The notes below the pieces were generated by a model. That model had not been told where the DNA came from. It made no database searches and worked only from the letters and a program-made list of their open reading frames with translations. The translations under genes were made by a program, and so were the position numbers. Below, piece by piece: positions 26,172 to 36,891 of a stretch of DNA of 64,000 bases. This DNA comes from Mogibacterium sp. Lineage in GTDB: Bacteria; Bacillota; Clostridia; Peptostreptococcales; Anaerovoracaceae. Positions within the stretch are counted from its first letter, which is position 1. The number at the start of each line of letters is the position of its first letter. The stretch covers positions 1 to 64,000 of the forward strand of contig JAFRGD010000025.1 in NCBI GenBank assembly GCA_017433975.1, read 5' to 3'.

Positions 26172-27566
26172 CTACCAGTTCCCGCCGTCGTCTTCTTCGG
26201 TCACGAAGCGGTTGACCAGGTTCTTGATCTCTTCGCCGGCGATGACCGACATGCGGCCGTTCGCGTACTGGTCGTCGATCCATTTCTTGATGTACTTGAC
26301 GACGTTGCTGTGCTTGCTGACCCGGCGGTCGCCTTCGAGGCCGTAGGTGTCGTTCAGCCAGACCGCGATGCCGGCCGCGCCGGAGTTCTGGTTGATCGAG
26401 ACCAGCGGCGGCCGCTTGAGGAATTTCTTGGTATCGAAAATATTGTAAATCTCTTCGTTCTTGAGCAGTCCGTCCGCGTGAATGCCCGCCCGGGTGACGT
26501 TGAAGTTCTCCCCGACGAACGGTGTCTGCGGCGGGATCTTGTAGCCGATGACGTCCTCGTAATACCGCGCGAGGTCGGTGATCACCGTCGTGTCCATCCC
26601 GTCCAGCGTCCCGCGGAGCTGCGCGTACTCGAAGACCATCGCTTCGATCGGGGTGTTGCCCGTCCGCTCCCCGATGCCGAAGAGCGTCCCGTTGACCGCG
26701 CAGGCCCCGTACAGCCAGGCCGTCGAGGCGTTTGGAACCGCTTTATAAAAGTCATTGTGGCCGTGCCACTCGAGCATCTCGCTCGGGACCCCGGCGAACT
26801 GCTGCAGGCCGTAGATGATGCCCGAGACGCTCCGCGGCAGAACCGTGCCGTTGTACGGGACACCGTAGCCCAGCGTGTCGCACGCGCGGAACTTGACCGG
26901 GATGCCGGCCTGCTCGGAGAGCTTCTGGACTTCCTTCACGAAAGGGACGACGTAGCCGTAGAAGTCCGACCGCGTGATGTCCTCGAGGTGGCAGCGCGGG
27001 ATGACGCCCGCTTCGAACGCGTCGCTGATGACGGAGAGGTAGTGCTCCATCGCCTGGCGGCGGTTCATGCTGAGCTTGGTAAAGATATGATAATCCGAGC
27101 AGCTGACCAGGATGCCCGTCTCCTTGACGCCGATGTCCGCGACCAGTTTGAAGTCGTTCTTGTTCGCGCGGATCCACGTCGTGATCTCCGGGAACCGAAG
27201 GTCCTGCTCCCGGCACTTGTAGATCGCCTCGCGGTCCCGGTCGCTGTATACGAAGAACTCCGACTGCCGGATGATTCCGTTCGGCCCGGAGAGTTGGGAC
27301 AGCATCTTGTAGATGTCGACGATCTGCTTGACCGTGTACGGTTCGCGGGACTGCTGCCCGTCGCGGAACGTCGTGTCCGTGATCCAGATCTCGGCCGGCA
27401 TCCCGAACGGGCTCCGGCGGAAGTTGAACGAAACCCGCGGAATCTCGGTGTACTCATAGAGCTCGCGGATCAGGTTCGGCTCGTCAACGTCCTGCAGCTC
27501 GTAGTGCAACGGCTCCGCCTCGAGCAGGTGCGTCTTCGGATTCATTTTGATTTCGGTATTGATCAT
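26172..27566 (-). CDS. (Re)-citrate synthase (DRE-TIM family)
   Basis: 464 residues. AAAGGG precedes the ATG. The HMGL-like TIM barrel is seen in ITDTTFRDGQQSREPYTV (catalytic Arg-Asp and a metal-binding Asp), CDTLGYGVP and the EWHGHNDF metal site. Relatives include homocitrate synthase, isopropylmalate synthase and the (Re)-citrate synthase known from Clostridium kluyveri. The position ahead of aconitase and isocitrate dehydrogenase, with no lysine or leucine gene nearby, argues for citrate formation from oxaloacetate and acetyl-CoA with Re stereochemistry. This half-cycle feeds glutamate synthesis in anaerobes. A consensus promoter lies upstream. A homocitrate synthase role is the main alternative. 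Confidence 0.82.
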   Translation of the reverse strand: MINTEIKMNPKTHLLEAEPLHYELQDVDEPNLIRELYEYTEIPRVSFNFRRSPFGMPAEIWITDTTFRDGQQSREPYTVKQIVDIYKMLSQLSGPNGIIRQSEFFVYSDRDREAIYKCREQDLRFPEITTWIRANKNDFKLVADIGVKETGILVSCSDYHIFTKLSMNRRQAMEHYLSVISDAFEAGVIPRCHLEDITRSDFYGYVVPFVKEVQKLSEQAGIPVKFRACDTLGYGVPYNGTVLPRSVSGIIYGLQQFAGVPSEMLEWHGHNDFYKAVPNASTAWLYGACAVNGTLFGIGERTGNTPIEAMVFEYAQLRGTLDGMDTTVITDLARYYEDVIGYKIPPQTPFVGENFNVTRAGIHADGLLKNEEIYNIFDTKKFLKRPPLVSINQNSGAAGIAVWLNDTYGLEGDRRVSKHSNVVKYIKKWIDDQYANGRMSVIAGEEIKNLVNRFVTEEDDGGNW

Positions 27567-27600
27567 GACTATTTACCCTTTTTCATCCCAATAACCCCGG

Positions 27601-27627
27601 TACAATATTGTATAATTGTATACATGT
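27601..27627. promoter_or_regulatory. Overlapping palindromes just downstream of the citrate-operon promoter
   Basis: TACAATATTGTA (27601-27612) is a perfect palindrome; TGTATACA (27617-27624) and TACATGTA (27621-27628) overlap next to it. They lie between the -10 box and the start codon, where a repressor would block transcription. The regulator is not identified. Confidence 0.5.
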
Positions 27628-27656
27628 ATTTTAGTACATCGGCTAGTGCTTGTCAA
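27628..27656 (-). promoter_or_regulatory. Sigma-A consensus promoter of the citrate operon
   Basis: Minus strand: -35 TTGACA (27651-27656), exactly 17 bases, -10 TAAAAT (27628-27633). It abuts the terminator of the upstream sensor-kinase gene. Confidence 0.8.
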
Positions 27657-27657
27657 C

Positions 27658-27696
27658 GAAAAAAGAGACGGCTTCGTTCCCCTGAGCGAAACCGTC
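27658..27696 (-). terminator. Terminator of the two-component operon
   Basis: A long imperfect stem (GACGGTTTCGCTC with GAACGAAGCCGTC on the minus strand) is followed by TCTTTTTTC. It lies about 30 bases after the sensor-kinase stop. Confidence 0.75.
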
Positions 27697-27728
27697 CCTA
27701 TTATCTTATGTTACTTTACCGATTCTAT

Positions 27729-29585
27729 CTATACCGCCGGCAGCGTGACGAGGGCCTTGAAGAGATCGCCGTCGATGCGGATGTCGAACGTCCCGTCCAT
27801 CATGTTGGTCAGGTCGCGCGCGATGGCGAGGCCGAGGCCGCTGCCCTCCGTGTTGCGCGACTCGTCGCCGCGCTTGAAGCGCTCCATCAGCTCCATCGCG
27901 TCGATGTTGAGCTGCTCGGCCGAGACGTTTTTGATCTCGAGCGTCACCTTGCCGCCGCCGTCGCGGATGTCCGCGTACGCCCGGCTGCCCGGCATCGCGT
28001 GCTTGCCGACGTTGACGAGCAGGTTTTCGATGACGCGCCAGAGGAGCCGCCCGTCCGCCTTGACCAGCGTGCGGTCCGCCCGCACCGTCGTGATCAGCTG
28101 AATGTTCTGCTTCTCCAGGACTTCGCCGACCTCCGCGGACGCCTGCGCCAGGATCTGCCGCATGTCGATGGTCTCTATGTTGACCGGGATGTCCCCGCTC
28201 GAGGCCTTGGCCGCCTCAAAGAGGTCGTCCGTCAGGTGCTTGAGCCGGCTGGTCTTCTGTTCGAGGATCTCGAGGTACTCTGGGGCGTTTTCGCTGTCCA
28301 GCCCCTCGGTCTTGAGCAGGTCCACGTAAGAGATGATCGACGTCAACGGGGTCCGGAGGTCGTGCGACACGTTGGAGATCAGCTCCGTCTTGAGGCGCTG
28401 CGTCCGGAGCTCCTGCTGGATCGCGCGCTTGTTCGCGCCGGCGATCTCGTTCACGTTGGTCGCGAGCTGACCGAATTCGCCCCGGCCGTCCGTCCCGATC
28501 TTGTAGTCGAAGTCCCCGTCCCGCACGTGCTGGATGCCCGTCCGGACGTCCGCGTATTTGCGGAACTTGCCCGGAACGGTGATGACCGCCACTAGCGCGA
28601 GGACGAACGCCATGGCCAGGACACTTTCCGGGCCCCACCCCCTGCCGATCAGGACCCCGGCAATGGCCGCCAGGCCGATGATGAGGAAGATCTGCAGCAG
28701 CAACTTAATGAGGGTCAGGCCGCCTTTGTAGAACGCGTCGTAGATCCGGTCCCGAAGCCCGCGGAGGAATTTGCAGACGCCGAGAACGACCGCCTTTATA
28801 ACCTTCCACGCCGTCGTCGCGATGATGACCAGCGCCTTCCAGGCGTAGGTCACGACGAGGCGGAGGAATTTATACAACAGCACGCAGACCTTTGCGGTCA
28901 GGAAACTGTCCTTCATCGTGTGCGCCTTGCACTTCCGTGCGATGGAATGGATGACGGCCAGCACGATCGCGGACCCCGCTGCGATCAGCAGCAAGCTGAT
29001 CGCGAGGAGCACGTGCCGCGGCACCAGTTCATAGAAACCGTCCCAGAACATGTGCACTTCGTTCATGCTGCGCACGTTTGCGATGTGCCTCGCCGCCTGT
29101 ATATCGTTCGCCGTGAGCGCTTTCAAAAATGCGTCCGCCCACGTACCGCTGCCGAGCCAGTTCCAGAAGAGCACCGCCGCAGGCGCCGCGAGCGCCGCTC
29201 CGAACGCCGCCAGGATGACCTGGATCTCCGTGAACACCTTGTCAAAGCCGCGCAGCATCACGTTCCCGTTCGCGTCCCGCCGGCCCGCTGCCTTTGTCGA
29301 AACAACCAGAAGGACCACCGCGGCGATCGCGAGGCCGATGACCGCCGCCCAGTTCGGATACAGGTATTTGTTTCCGGCGTCCTTGACGACTGTCGTGTAA
29401 TTGCTGAGATTTGCCTGGAGCAGCGTCAGATAGAGGAGCCGCCCCACAAAGAAGAACAATCCCGTGCACGCCGCGACAAACCCGACGAACGAGAAGCCGT
29501 AGGCCACCGACCGCGAACCGGCCGGTTCTTCCATGAATTCTTCGTCTTCGATTTCAATATCTTCTGTTATGATCTCTTCCGTCAT
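27729..29585 (-). CDS. Membrane sensor histidine kinase
   Basis: 618 residues. After an acidic start (to ~20) the N-terminal half holds about six or seven hydrophobic segments. Next come a HAMP-like linker, a HisKA domain with SNVSHDLRTPLTS (phospho-His near residue 410) and an ATPase domain with an N box (VIENLLVNVGKHA) and a G box (EGSGLGLAIARDL). The kinase senses an unknown signal at the membrane and phosphorylates its partner. Its start overlaps the stop of the response-regulator gene by 4 bases, so translation is coupled. It lies divergent to the VTC/DUF4956 cluster, the likely target. Confidence 0.9.
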   Translation of the reverse strand: MTEEIITEDIEIEDEEFMEEPAGSRSVAYGFSFVGFVAACTGLFFFVGRLLYLTLLQANLSNYTTVVKDAGNKYLYPNWAAVIGLAIAAVVLLVVSTKAAGRRDANGNVMLRGFDKVFTEIQVILAAFGAALAAPAAVLFWNWLGSGTWADAFLKALTANDIQAARHIANVRSMNEVHMFWDGFYELVPRHVLLAISLLLIAAGSAIVLAVIHSIARKCKAHTMKDSFLTAKVCVLLYKFLRLVVTYAWKALVIIATTAWKVIKAVVLGVCKFLRGLRDRIYDAFYKGGLTLIKLLLQIFLIIGLAAIAGVLIGRGWGPESVLAMAFVLALVAVITVPGKFRKYADVRTGIQHVRDGDFDYKIGTDGRGEFGQLATNVNEIAGANKRAIQQELRTQRLKTELISNVSHDLRTPLTSIISYVDLLKTEGLDSENAPEYLEILEQKTSRLKHLTDDLFEAAKASSGDIPVNIETIDMRQILAQASAEVGEVLEKQNIQLITTVRADRTLVKADGRLLWRVIENLLVNVGKHAMPGSRAYADIRDGGGKVTLEIKNVSAEQLNIDAMELMERFKRGDESRNTEGSGLGLAIARDLTNMMDGTFDIRIDGDLFKALVTLPAV

Positions 29586-30277
29586 GACCCGATCCTTTCC
29601 GCCTTGTACCCGATGCCCCAGACCACTTTGATGTACCGTGGATTCTTAGGGTCGATTTCGATTTTTTCCCTGATGTGCCGGATGTGCACCGCCACCGTGT
29701 TCTCCGGGTTGAAAGCGGGCTCGTTCCAGACGAGTTCGTAGATCTGCTCCATGCTGTACACGCGGCCTGCGTTCTGCACCAGCAGCTTGACGATTCCGTA
29801 CTCCGTCGGGGTGAGCGACACCTCGCGGCCGTCGACCGTGACGGATTTCTGCGCGTCGTCGATGACCAGGCCACCCGTCCGGTAGACGGTGCCGCTGCCG
29901 GCCTTCTCGCTGCCGAGGTCCGTGTACCGCCGGAGGCAGGCCCGGACCCGCGCCACGAGCTCCATCGGGTTGAACGGCTTGGTGATGTAGTCGTCCGCGC
30001 CGACGTTGAGGCCGTTGATCTTGTCATAGTCCTCCGACTTGGCCGAAAGCATGATGATCGGGATGTTCCGGCTCTCCCGGATACCCATCGTCGCCCGGAT
30101 CCCGTCCATCCGCGGCATCATGATGTCCATGATCACCAGTTTGACCTCCGGGTCGCGGATCGCGTCGAGCGCCTCGATCCCGTCGTACGCCGTCACCACT
30201 TCGTAGCCCTCGTTCCCGAGATATATTCCGATCGCCTTCGCGATCTCTCTGTCGTCGTCACACACCAGAATTTTCAT
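29582..30277 (-). CDS. OmpR-family response regulator
   Basis: 231 residues. Receiver domain: CDDD near the start, phospho-acceptor MDIMMPRMDG (Asp51), MLSAKSED and the Lys of KPFNPMELVARV. The C-terminal winged helix is of OmpR/PhoB type (LTPTEYGIVKLLVQNAGRV, VHIRHIREKIE, YIKVVWGIGYKAE). It is first in the operon with the sensor kinase, and its gene is divergent from the VTC cluster. A 10-bp-period direct repeat TTAAGTT in the shared promoter region is a good candidate for its binding site. Confidence 0.93.
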   Translation of the reverse strand: MKILVCDDDREIAKAIGIYLGNEGYEVVTAYDGIEALDAIRDPEVKLVIMDIMMPRMDGIRATMGIRESRNIPIIMLSAKSEDYDKINGLNVGADDYITKPFNPMELVARVRACLRRYTDLGSEKAGSGTVYRTGGLVIDDAQKSVTVDGREVSLTPTEYGIVKLLVQNAGRVYSMEQIYELVWNEPAFNPENTVAVHIRHIREKIEIDPKNPRYIKVVWGIGYKAERIGS

Positions 30278-30387
30278 CGTAATCTCCTTTCGCCTCTAAA
30301 TATATAGGTCAAATCTTAGCAAAAGATTGTTGCAGTCCTTAGGATTTCCTTAATTATAGCAAATTTTACCACAGTTTTTTCCCGGAT

Positions 30388-30404
30388 TTAAGTTCGATTA
30401 AGTT
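30388..30404 (+). promoter_or_regulatory. Candidate response-regulator binding site (TTAAGTT direct repeat)
   Basis: TTAAGTT at 30388-30394 and again at 30398-30404, one helical turn apart, is the usual form of an OmpR/PhoB-family site. A second direct repeat, TCCTTA at 30336-30341 and 30347-30352, lies upstream. Both lie between the response-regulator gene and the VTC gene. Confidence 0.5.
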
Positions 30405-30473
30405 TCACGGGGTATCATCCGCATTGTAAACAGGAACCATGACCCGCAAGGGCAGCACATAAAGGAGCACGTG

Positions 30474-31295
30474 ATGAAAAGTTACCAGAAGACATTTCAG
30501 CGGACCGAAAAGAAGTATTTCGCGACCGCGGAACAATACCGGGAGCTCGTCCGCGCGCTGGACGGGTTGGTCGCGCCGGACGAATACGGGCAGACGGAGA
30601 TCCTCAATATCTACTATGATACGCCGGACTTCCGCCTGATCCGCCGGTCACTGGAAAAGCCATTATATAAAGAAAAACTCCGGCTCCGCAGCTACGGCCT
30701 GCCGACGCTCACCGGGACCGCGTTCATCGAGCTGAAAAAGAAATACAAAGGCGTCGTCTACAAGCGGCGGATCGGCCTGCCGTACCGGGACGCGCTCCGG
30801 TACCTGAACACCGGCGTATACCTGCAGCCGCTTCCGACCGCCGGCGCCGGTAACGAGCGTCAGATCTTCAAGGAGATCGACTACTTCCGGGCCGTCTATC
30901 CGGACCTCGGTCCCGCCATGGTCATCGCCTACGACCGGCTCGCGGTGAACTGGATCGACGCGCCGAGCGTCCGGATCACGGCGGACACCAACGTCCGTTA
31001 TCGCCTGAACCGCTTCGACCTGCGGTGCGGCGGCGACGGCGCGCTGCTCTTCACACCGGGCACGCGGCTCCTCGAAGTCAAATTCCAGGGCAGCATGCCG
31101 GTCGAACTGGCGCACGCCCTGAGCGAATTCGAAATCTTCCCGACCTCGGTTTCAAAGTACGGGCGGGCTTATCAGACCATCACACGGCAGACGTCCACCG
31201 AAGGATTCACCAAAGCAGTCAGCACCTTTGGCCAACCGGCCGGCGCACTTGCCCACGCGGCCGGCGCCTTACGGACCGCGGTTGCGGCATACTGA
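30474..31295 (+). CDS. VTC-domain protein (polyphosphate polymerase-like)
   Basis: 273 residues from the ATG at 30474, with AAAGGAG 6 bases upstream (a GTG one codon earlier is too close). The VTC domain is seen in QRTEKKYFATAEQYREL, IYYDTPDFRLIRRSLEKPLYKEKLRLRSYG, FIELKKKYKGVVYKRR and LLEVKFQGSMP. In yeast VTC4 the same basic tunnel makes polyphosphate from ATP; bacterial members are usually annotated polyphosphate polymerase-domain proteins. It is followed 23 bases later by a DUF4956 membrane protein, a common pair in Firmicutes, often near CotH and carbohydrate-binding proteins. The real product in bacteria is not settled. Confidence 0.85.
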   Translation: MKSYQKTFQRTEKKYFATAEQYRELVRALDGLVAPDEYGQTEILNIYYDTPDFRLIRRSLEKPLYKEKLRLRSYGLPTLTGTAFIELKKKYKGVVYKRRIGLPYRDALRYLNTGVYLQPLPTAGAGNERQIFKEIDYFRAVYPDLGPAMVIAYDRLAVNWIDAPSVRITADTNVRYRLNRFDLRCGGDGALLFTPGTRLLEVKFQGSMPVELAHALSEFEIFPTSVSKYGRAYQTITRQTSTEGFTKAVSTFGQPAGALAHAAGALRTAVAAY

Positions 31296-31318
31296 TGCAC
31301 ACGAAAGGAGATATTACA

Positions 31319-31996
31319 ATGAACAGCATTTTATTCAATACGATTCTGACGAACGGAACGGTAACGGCAGGGAGCTTCCTCGCGGCGACCCTTTGCTCGG
31401 TGGCGCTCGGCCTCCTGCTCGCCCTCCTCTTCCGCCAGAAGAAAGGCTTCAGCCAGAGCTACCTCACGACCCTCGTCATCCTGCCGGCGGCCGTCCAGAT
31501 GATCATCATGCTGGTCAACGGCAACATCGGCGCCGGCGTCGCGACCGCCGGGGCGTTCAGCCTCGTCCGCTTCCGGTCCGCGCCGGGCAGCAGCCAGGAA
31601 ATCACCGGCATCTTCATCACGATGGCGGTCGGCATCGCGACCGGCATGGGCTACCTCGGCATCGCCGCGCTCTTCGCGGCCGGCATGGGTCTCCTCTTCC
31701 TCGCGCTCTCCAAGATCGGCTTCGGCAGCGACGGAGACGAGCGCATCCTCAAGATCACCATCCCGGAAACCCTGGACTACGACGGGGTCTTTGACGAGGT
31801 CTTCGACCGTTACACCAAAAAATACGAGCTCGAAGAAGTCCGGACTACCGACATGGGCAGCCTATACAAACTCACCTATAAACTGAAAATGAAACACGAA
31901 AGCGCCGTCAAGGCCATGATCGACGAACTCCGGGTGCGCAACGGGAACCTCGAGATCTCGTGCGGCCGCCCGGTCCTCAAAGCGGACGACCTCTAA
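31319..31996 (+). CDS. DUF4956 membrane protein
   Basis: 225 residues from the ATG at 31319, preceded by AAAGGAG. About four TM segments fill residues ~15-140 (SFLAATLCSVALGLLLALLF, YLTTLVILPAAVQMIIMLV, GIFITMAVGIATGMGYLGIAALFAAGMGLLFLAL, shown in parts), with the conserved GAGVATAGAFSLVRFRSAPGSSQEI between. The soluble C-terminal ~80 residues resemble the family's cytoplasmic tail. The function is unknown; pairing with a VTC protein suggests a joint role in making or exporting a polymer. Confidence 0.85.
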   Translation: MNSILFNTILTNGTVTAGSFLAATLCSVALGLLLALLFRQKKGFSQSYLTTLVILPAAVQMIIMLVNGNIGAGVATAGAFSLVRFRSAPGSSQEITGIFITMAVGIATGMGYLGIAALFAAGMGLLFLALSKIGFGSDGDERILKITIPETLDYDGVFDEVFDRYTKKYELEEVRTTDMGSLYKLTYKLKMKHESAVKAMIDELRVRNGNLEISCGRPVLKADDL

Positions 31997-32024
31997 ACCG
32001 CCGCAATAGAAAGGAGCACGACCA

Positions 32025-34085
<2,061 letters not shown>

Positions 34086-34115
34086 TGCCTGTGACTGAAC
34101 GGAAAGACAAATCCG

Positions 34116-36311
34116 ATGAAACAAATCCTATTAATTCCGGCGCTTGAGCCGGACGCAAAGTTAATCACGCTGGTGCGCGAACTGCTGGCGCGCGGCTTCG
34201 GCCGGATCGTCGTGGTCGACGACGGGTCGGGTGAACGGTCGCAGTGCGTCTTCGACGTACTTGAAGTTCTCGCCGGCCCACATGACACGGACCGGGCTTC
34301 CGCCGTGACCGTCGTCCATCACGATTACAACATGGGCAAAGGCGCGGCCATCAAGACCGGCCTCTCCGCAGCGATCGACCTTTACGACAGGGATGTCGGT
34401 GTCATCACCGCGGACGCGGACGGCCAGCACCGGCCGGACGACATCGTACGCATCGCGGCGGCGATGGACGCGCACCCGAACGACCTGATCCTCGGGACCA
34501 GAGACTTCTCGCAGAGTAACGTCCCGACGAAAAGCCGGCTCGGGAACCGGATCACGTCGTTTTTCTTCCGGCTGACCACAGGCGTCCGTTGCAGCGACAC
34601 GCAGACCGGCCTCCGCGGCATCCCGTCCAACCTGCTCGGGCTCGCGCTCCGCGAGAGCGGCGACCGATACGAATACGAAATGAACTTTCTGCAAGACGCA
34701 GTCGAAGCGGCGGCCATTACGTCGGTCCCGATTGCGACCGTCTATGAGGACAACAACCGCGGGTCCCACTTCCGCCCCGTCCGCGACTCGCTGCGGGTCT
34801 ACGGCCGGCTGCTCCGCTTTCTCGCGTCGTCCCTGATCGGCGCGGCGACGGACTACGTTCTGTTCCTCCTCCTACTCGCGGCGCTCGGCGAAACGGCTTC
34901 CGGCGCTGCAGCAGGTACCTGGTCGCAGCTGTTCACTACAGGCGCGGTTATCTCGTCCGGAATTTTGCTCGCGACCGTCCTCGCCCGCATCTGCTCCGGC
35001 ACGGTCAACTTCCTGCTGAATAAATACTGGAGTTTTGAGAGCCGGCAGCGCACCGCCCGGGAAGCCGCGCGGTACCTCGCCCTCTTCCTCACCCTGATGC
35101 TGCTCTCGGCGGCGGGCGTGTCGCTCCTCTTACACGTCATCCCGACCGCCCTCGCGAAACTCCTCGTCGACACGGTGCTCTTCTTCGCGAGCTACACCGT
35201 CCAGAAGCGCTGGGTCTTCCGAAAGGACACAACCATGAAACAACACAAGAAACGCCGGCTCCGCTGGGCGCCGGTCTACGGGGTCGTCCTCACCCTCTAC
35301 GCGGCGTTCACGCTGACGTACACATTTCTCATCCCGCAGGACGTCGTTGCCATCGACGAGATGGAAGAAGCTCCCGTCGTAGCGGAAAACGACGGGACGG
35401 ATTTTGCGGCCAGCGAACCTGCCGACGCTTCGACGGACGCGCTGACCTCGGGGTCGGGCACCGCCGCAGAAGCGGCCGACGATGCCTCCCAGACCATCGA
35501 TGCGTCCCATGACGAAGACGCTTCCTATGACGACAACGCTTCTCATAAAGACGACACTTCCCCGACCGGCGAAGTCATCATCACAGACACGACGTACGAG
35601 AGCGACCGCCTCTCCGTCACGATCACGCAGACGCGCATCGCGGACACCGACGTCTACATCGCCGACGTCGTCCTCAAAGACGGGAACACGCTGCAGTCCG
35701 GCCTCGCGTACAACAGCTTCGGCCGCAATCTCAACGCGAAGACCTCCGAGATCGCCGAAGACTCCGGCGCGGTCCTCGCCATCAACGGGGACTACTACGG
35801 CTTCCGCGACACCGGCTACGTCATGCGGAACGGCTACCTCTACCGCACCACCCCGTCCGGCGGCGAAGACCTCGTCGTCTATGCGGACGGCTCCATGGAA
35901 GTCATCAACGAGTACGACGTCACCGCGGAGGAGCTGCAGGCCAGCGGCGCCGTGCAAATCTACTCGTTCGGCCCGGGGCTGGTCGTCGACGGTGAAGTCG
36001 CGGTCAGCTACGGCGAAGAAGTCGGTCAGTCCATGCGGTCCAACCCGCGGACAGCCATCGGCATGATCGACGAAACGCACTACGTCTTTGTCGTCTCGGA
36101 CGGCCGTACGTCCGCCAGCGCCGGCCTCGACCTCTACGACCTGGCCTGCCTCATGCAGGACCTCGGCTGCAAGACCGCCTACAACCTCGACGGCGGCGGC
36201 TCCACCACCATGTGGTTCAACGGCCGCATCGTCAACAACCCGACCGGCGGCCACGCCGGGCACGGCTCGAGCGAGCGGAGCGTCAGCGACATCGTCTACG
36301 TCGGCGAATAA
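34116..36311 (+). CDS. Fusion of glycosyltransferase, GtrA-like membrane domain and phosphodiester glycosidase
   Basis: 731 residues, start preceded by GGAAAG. Residues 1-~225 are a GT-A (DPM1-like) glycosyltransferase: VVDDGSGE, ITADADGQHRPDD, QTGLRGIP. Residues ~226-373 are a GtrA-like four-TM domain (SGTVNFLLNKYWSF, YTVQKRWVFRK). Residues 374-731 start anew with MKQHKKRRLRW, one TM segment, an acidic linker with DASYDD-type repeats, and an outside NAGPA-type phosphodiester glycosidase domain (AINGDYYGFRDTGYV, NLDGGGSTTMWFNG). Such a fusion could transfer a lipid-linked sugar and trim a sugar-1-phosphate modification. A ribosome-site-like AAAGGA lies 7 bases before the internal ATG at 35235, so the C-terminal part may also be made alone. 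Confidence 0.82.
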   Translation: MKQILLIPALEPDAKLITLVRELLARGFGRIVVVDDGSGERSQCVFDVLEVLAGPHDTDRASAVTVVHHDYNMGKGAAIKTGLSAAIDLYDRDVGVITADADGQHRPDDIVRIAAAMDAHPNDLILGTRDFSQSNVPTKSRLGNRITSFFFRLTTGVRCSDTQTGLRGIPSNLLGLALRESGDRYEYEMNFLQDAVEAAAITSVPIATVYEDNNRGSHFRPVRDSLRVYGRLLRFLASSLIGAATDYVLFLLLLAALGETASGAAAGTWSQLFTTGAVISSGILLATVLARICSGTVNFLLNKYWSFESRQRTAREAARYLALFLTLMLLSAAGVSLLLHVIPTALAKLLVDTVLFFASYTVQKRWVFRKDTTMKQHKKRRLRWAPVYGVVLTLYAAFTLTYTFLIPQDVVAIDEMEEAPVVAENDGTDFAASEPADASTDALTSGSGTAAEAADDASQTIDASHDEDASYDDNASHKDDTSPTGEVIITDTTYESDRLSVTITQTRIADTDVYIADVVLKDGNTLQSGLAYNSFGRNLNAKTSEIAEDSGAVLAINGDYYGFRDTGYVMRNGYLYRTTPSGGEDLVVYADGSMEVINEYDVTAEELQASGAVQIYSFGPGLVVDGEVAVSYGEEVGQSMRSNPRTAIGMIDETHYVFVVSDGRTSASAGLDLYDLACLMQDLGCKTAYNLDGGGSTTMWFNGRIVNNPTGGHAGHGSSERSVSDIVYVGE

Positions 36312-36328
36312 CGAACAGGGAGGCTCCC

Positions 36329-36841
36329 ATGATGAACACTTACGAACAAAAAATCCCTGCCTTGTATGACGCAAGGCAGGATTATCAGGATGAAAACATG
36401 GAACTGGACAAGAAATACTGTGAAGTATCGGTCGAGCGGCGCGCCGCGATCGCTTATGCAGCCATCACGATCTTTTGTTTCGTCTTCGCGAAGGTCTACC
36501 TGCGGTTCTCGCACGGTGTCACTTCGCCGTACATGACGTACCTCTTCATAGCGCCGCTGGCACTCGGCTGGCTGCCGTCGCTCGCGATGTGGCTGGCGCC
36601 GCGGCTGCGGCGCGGTGTCCGCGGTGCAAGCGCAGACGAAAGCGCGGCGGACCACATGGACCACAACAGCCCGGTTTGCCGGAACGCCTGGCACTCCGGC
36701 GTCGCCGCGGTTACCGTAAGCGCGTTGCTCCGCGGCATCTTTGAAATCGCCGGGACCGCTTCCCCGCTCCAGAGCTACCTGATGGGCGCCGGAATCGCGA
36801 TGCTCCTCGTCGGCGCCGCCGCGTATCTTCTCAGAAAATAA
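36329..36841 (+). CDS. Small membrane protein, unknown
   Basis: 170 residues; CAGGGAGG lies just upstream of the paired ATG codons at 36329/36332. I do not recognise the family. The N-terminal ~37 residues are charged and probably cytoplasmic. Four hydrophobic segments follow: ~39-60 (AIAYAAITIFCFVFAKVYL), ~70-90 (YLFIAPLALGWLPSLAMWL), ~120-138 and ~150-167. A polar loop (~95-120) contains His and Asp. It is the last gene of the VTC cluster, 17 bases after the fused glycosyltransferase gene, and a terminator follows. Confidence 0.7.
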   Translation: MMNTYEQKIPALYDARQDYQDENMELDKKYCEVSVERRAAIAYAAITIFCFVFAKVYLRFSHGVTSPYMTYLFIAPLALGWLPSLAMWLAPRLRRGVRGASADESAADHMDHNSPVCRNAWHSGVAAVTVSALLRGIFEIAGTASPLQSYLMGAGIAMLLVGAAAYLLRK

Positions 36842-36851
36842 CCGATAAAAG

Positions 36852-36888
36852 AACGGCCCGCCGCACGGCGGGTCGTTTTCTGTTTTTT
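36852..36888 (+). terminator. Terminator of the VTC/glycosyltransferase operon
   Basis: CCCGCCG (36857-36863) and CGGCGGG (36866-36872) form the stem core, extended by AACG/CGTT, followed by TTTTCTGTTTTTTT. The convergent TIR-LRR gene ends at 36892, so it may serve both. Confidence 0.75.
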
Positions 36889-36891
36889 TGT

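Noticed and set aside
25737-28595. A 952-codon plus-strand frame spanning several genes
   Set aside because: It runs antisense to aconitase, (Re)-citrate synthase and the sensor kinase, all strongly supported; a typical high-GC shadow, rich in Arg, Val and Asp.
35235-36311. A wholly separate phosphodiester glycosidase gene
   Set aside because: There is no stop codon between the GtrA-like part and this part, so the main call is a fusion with a possible internal start.
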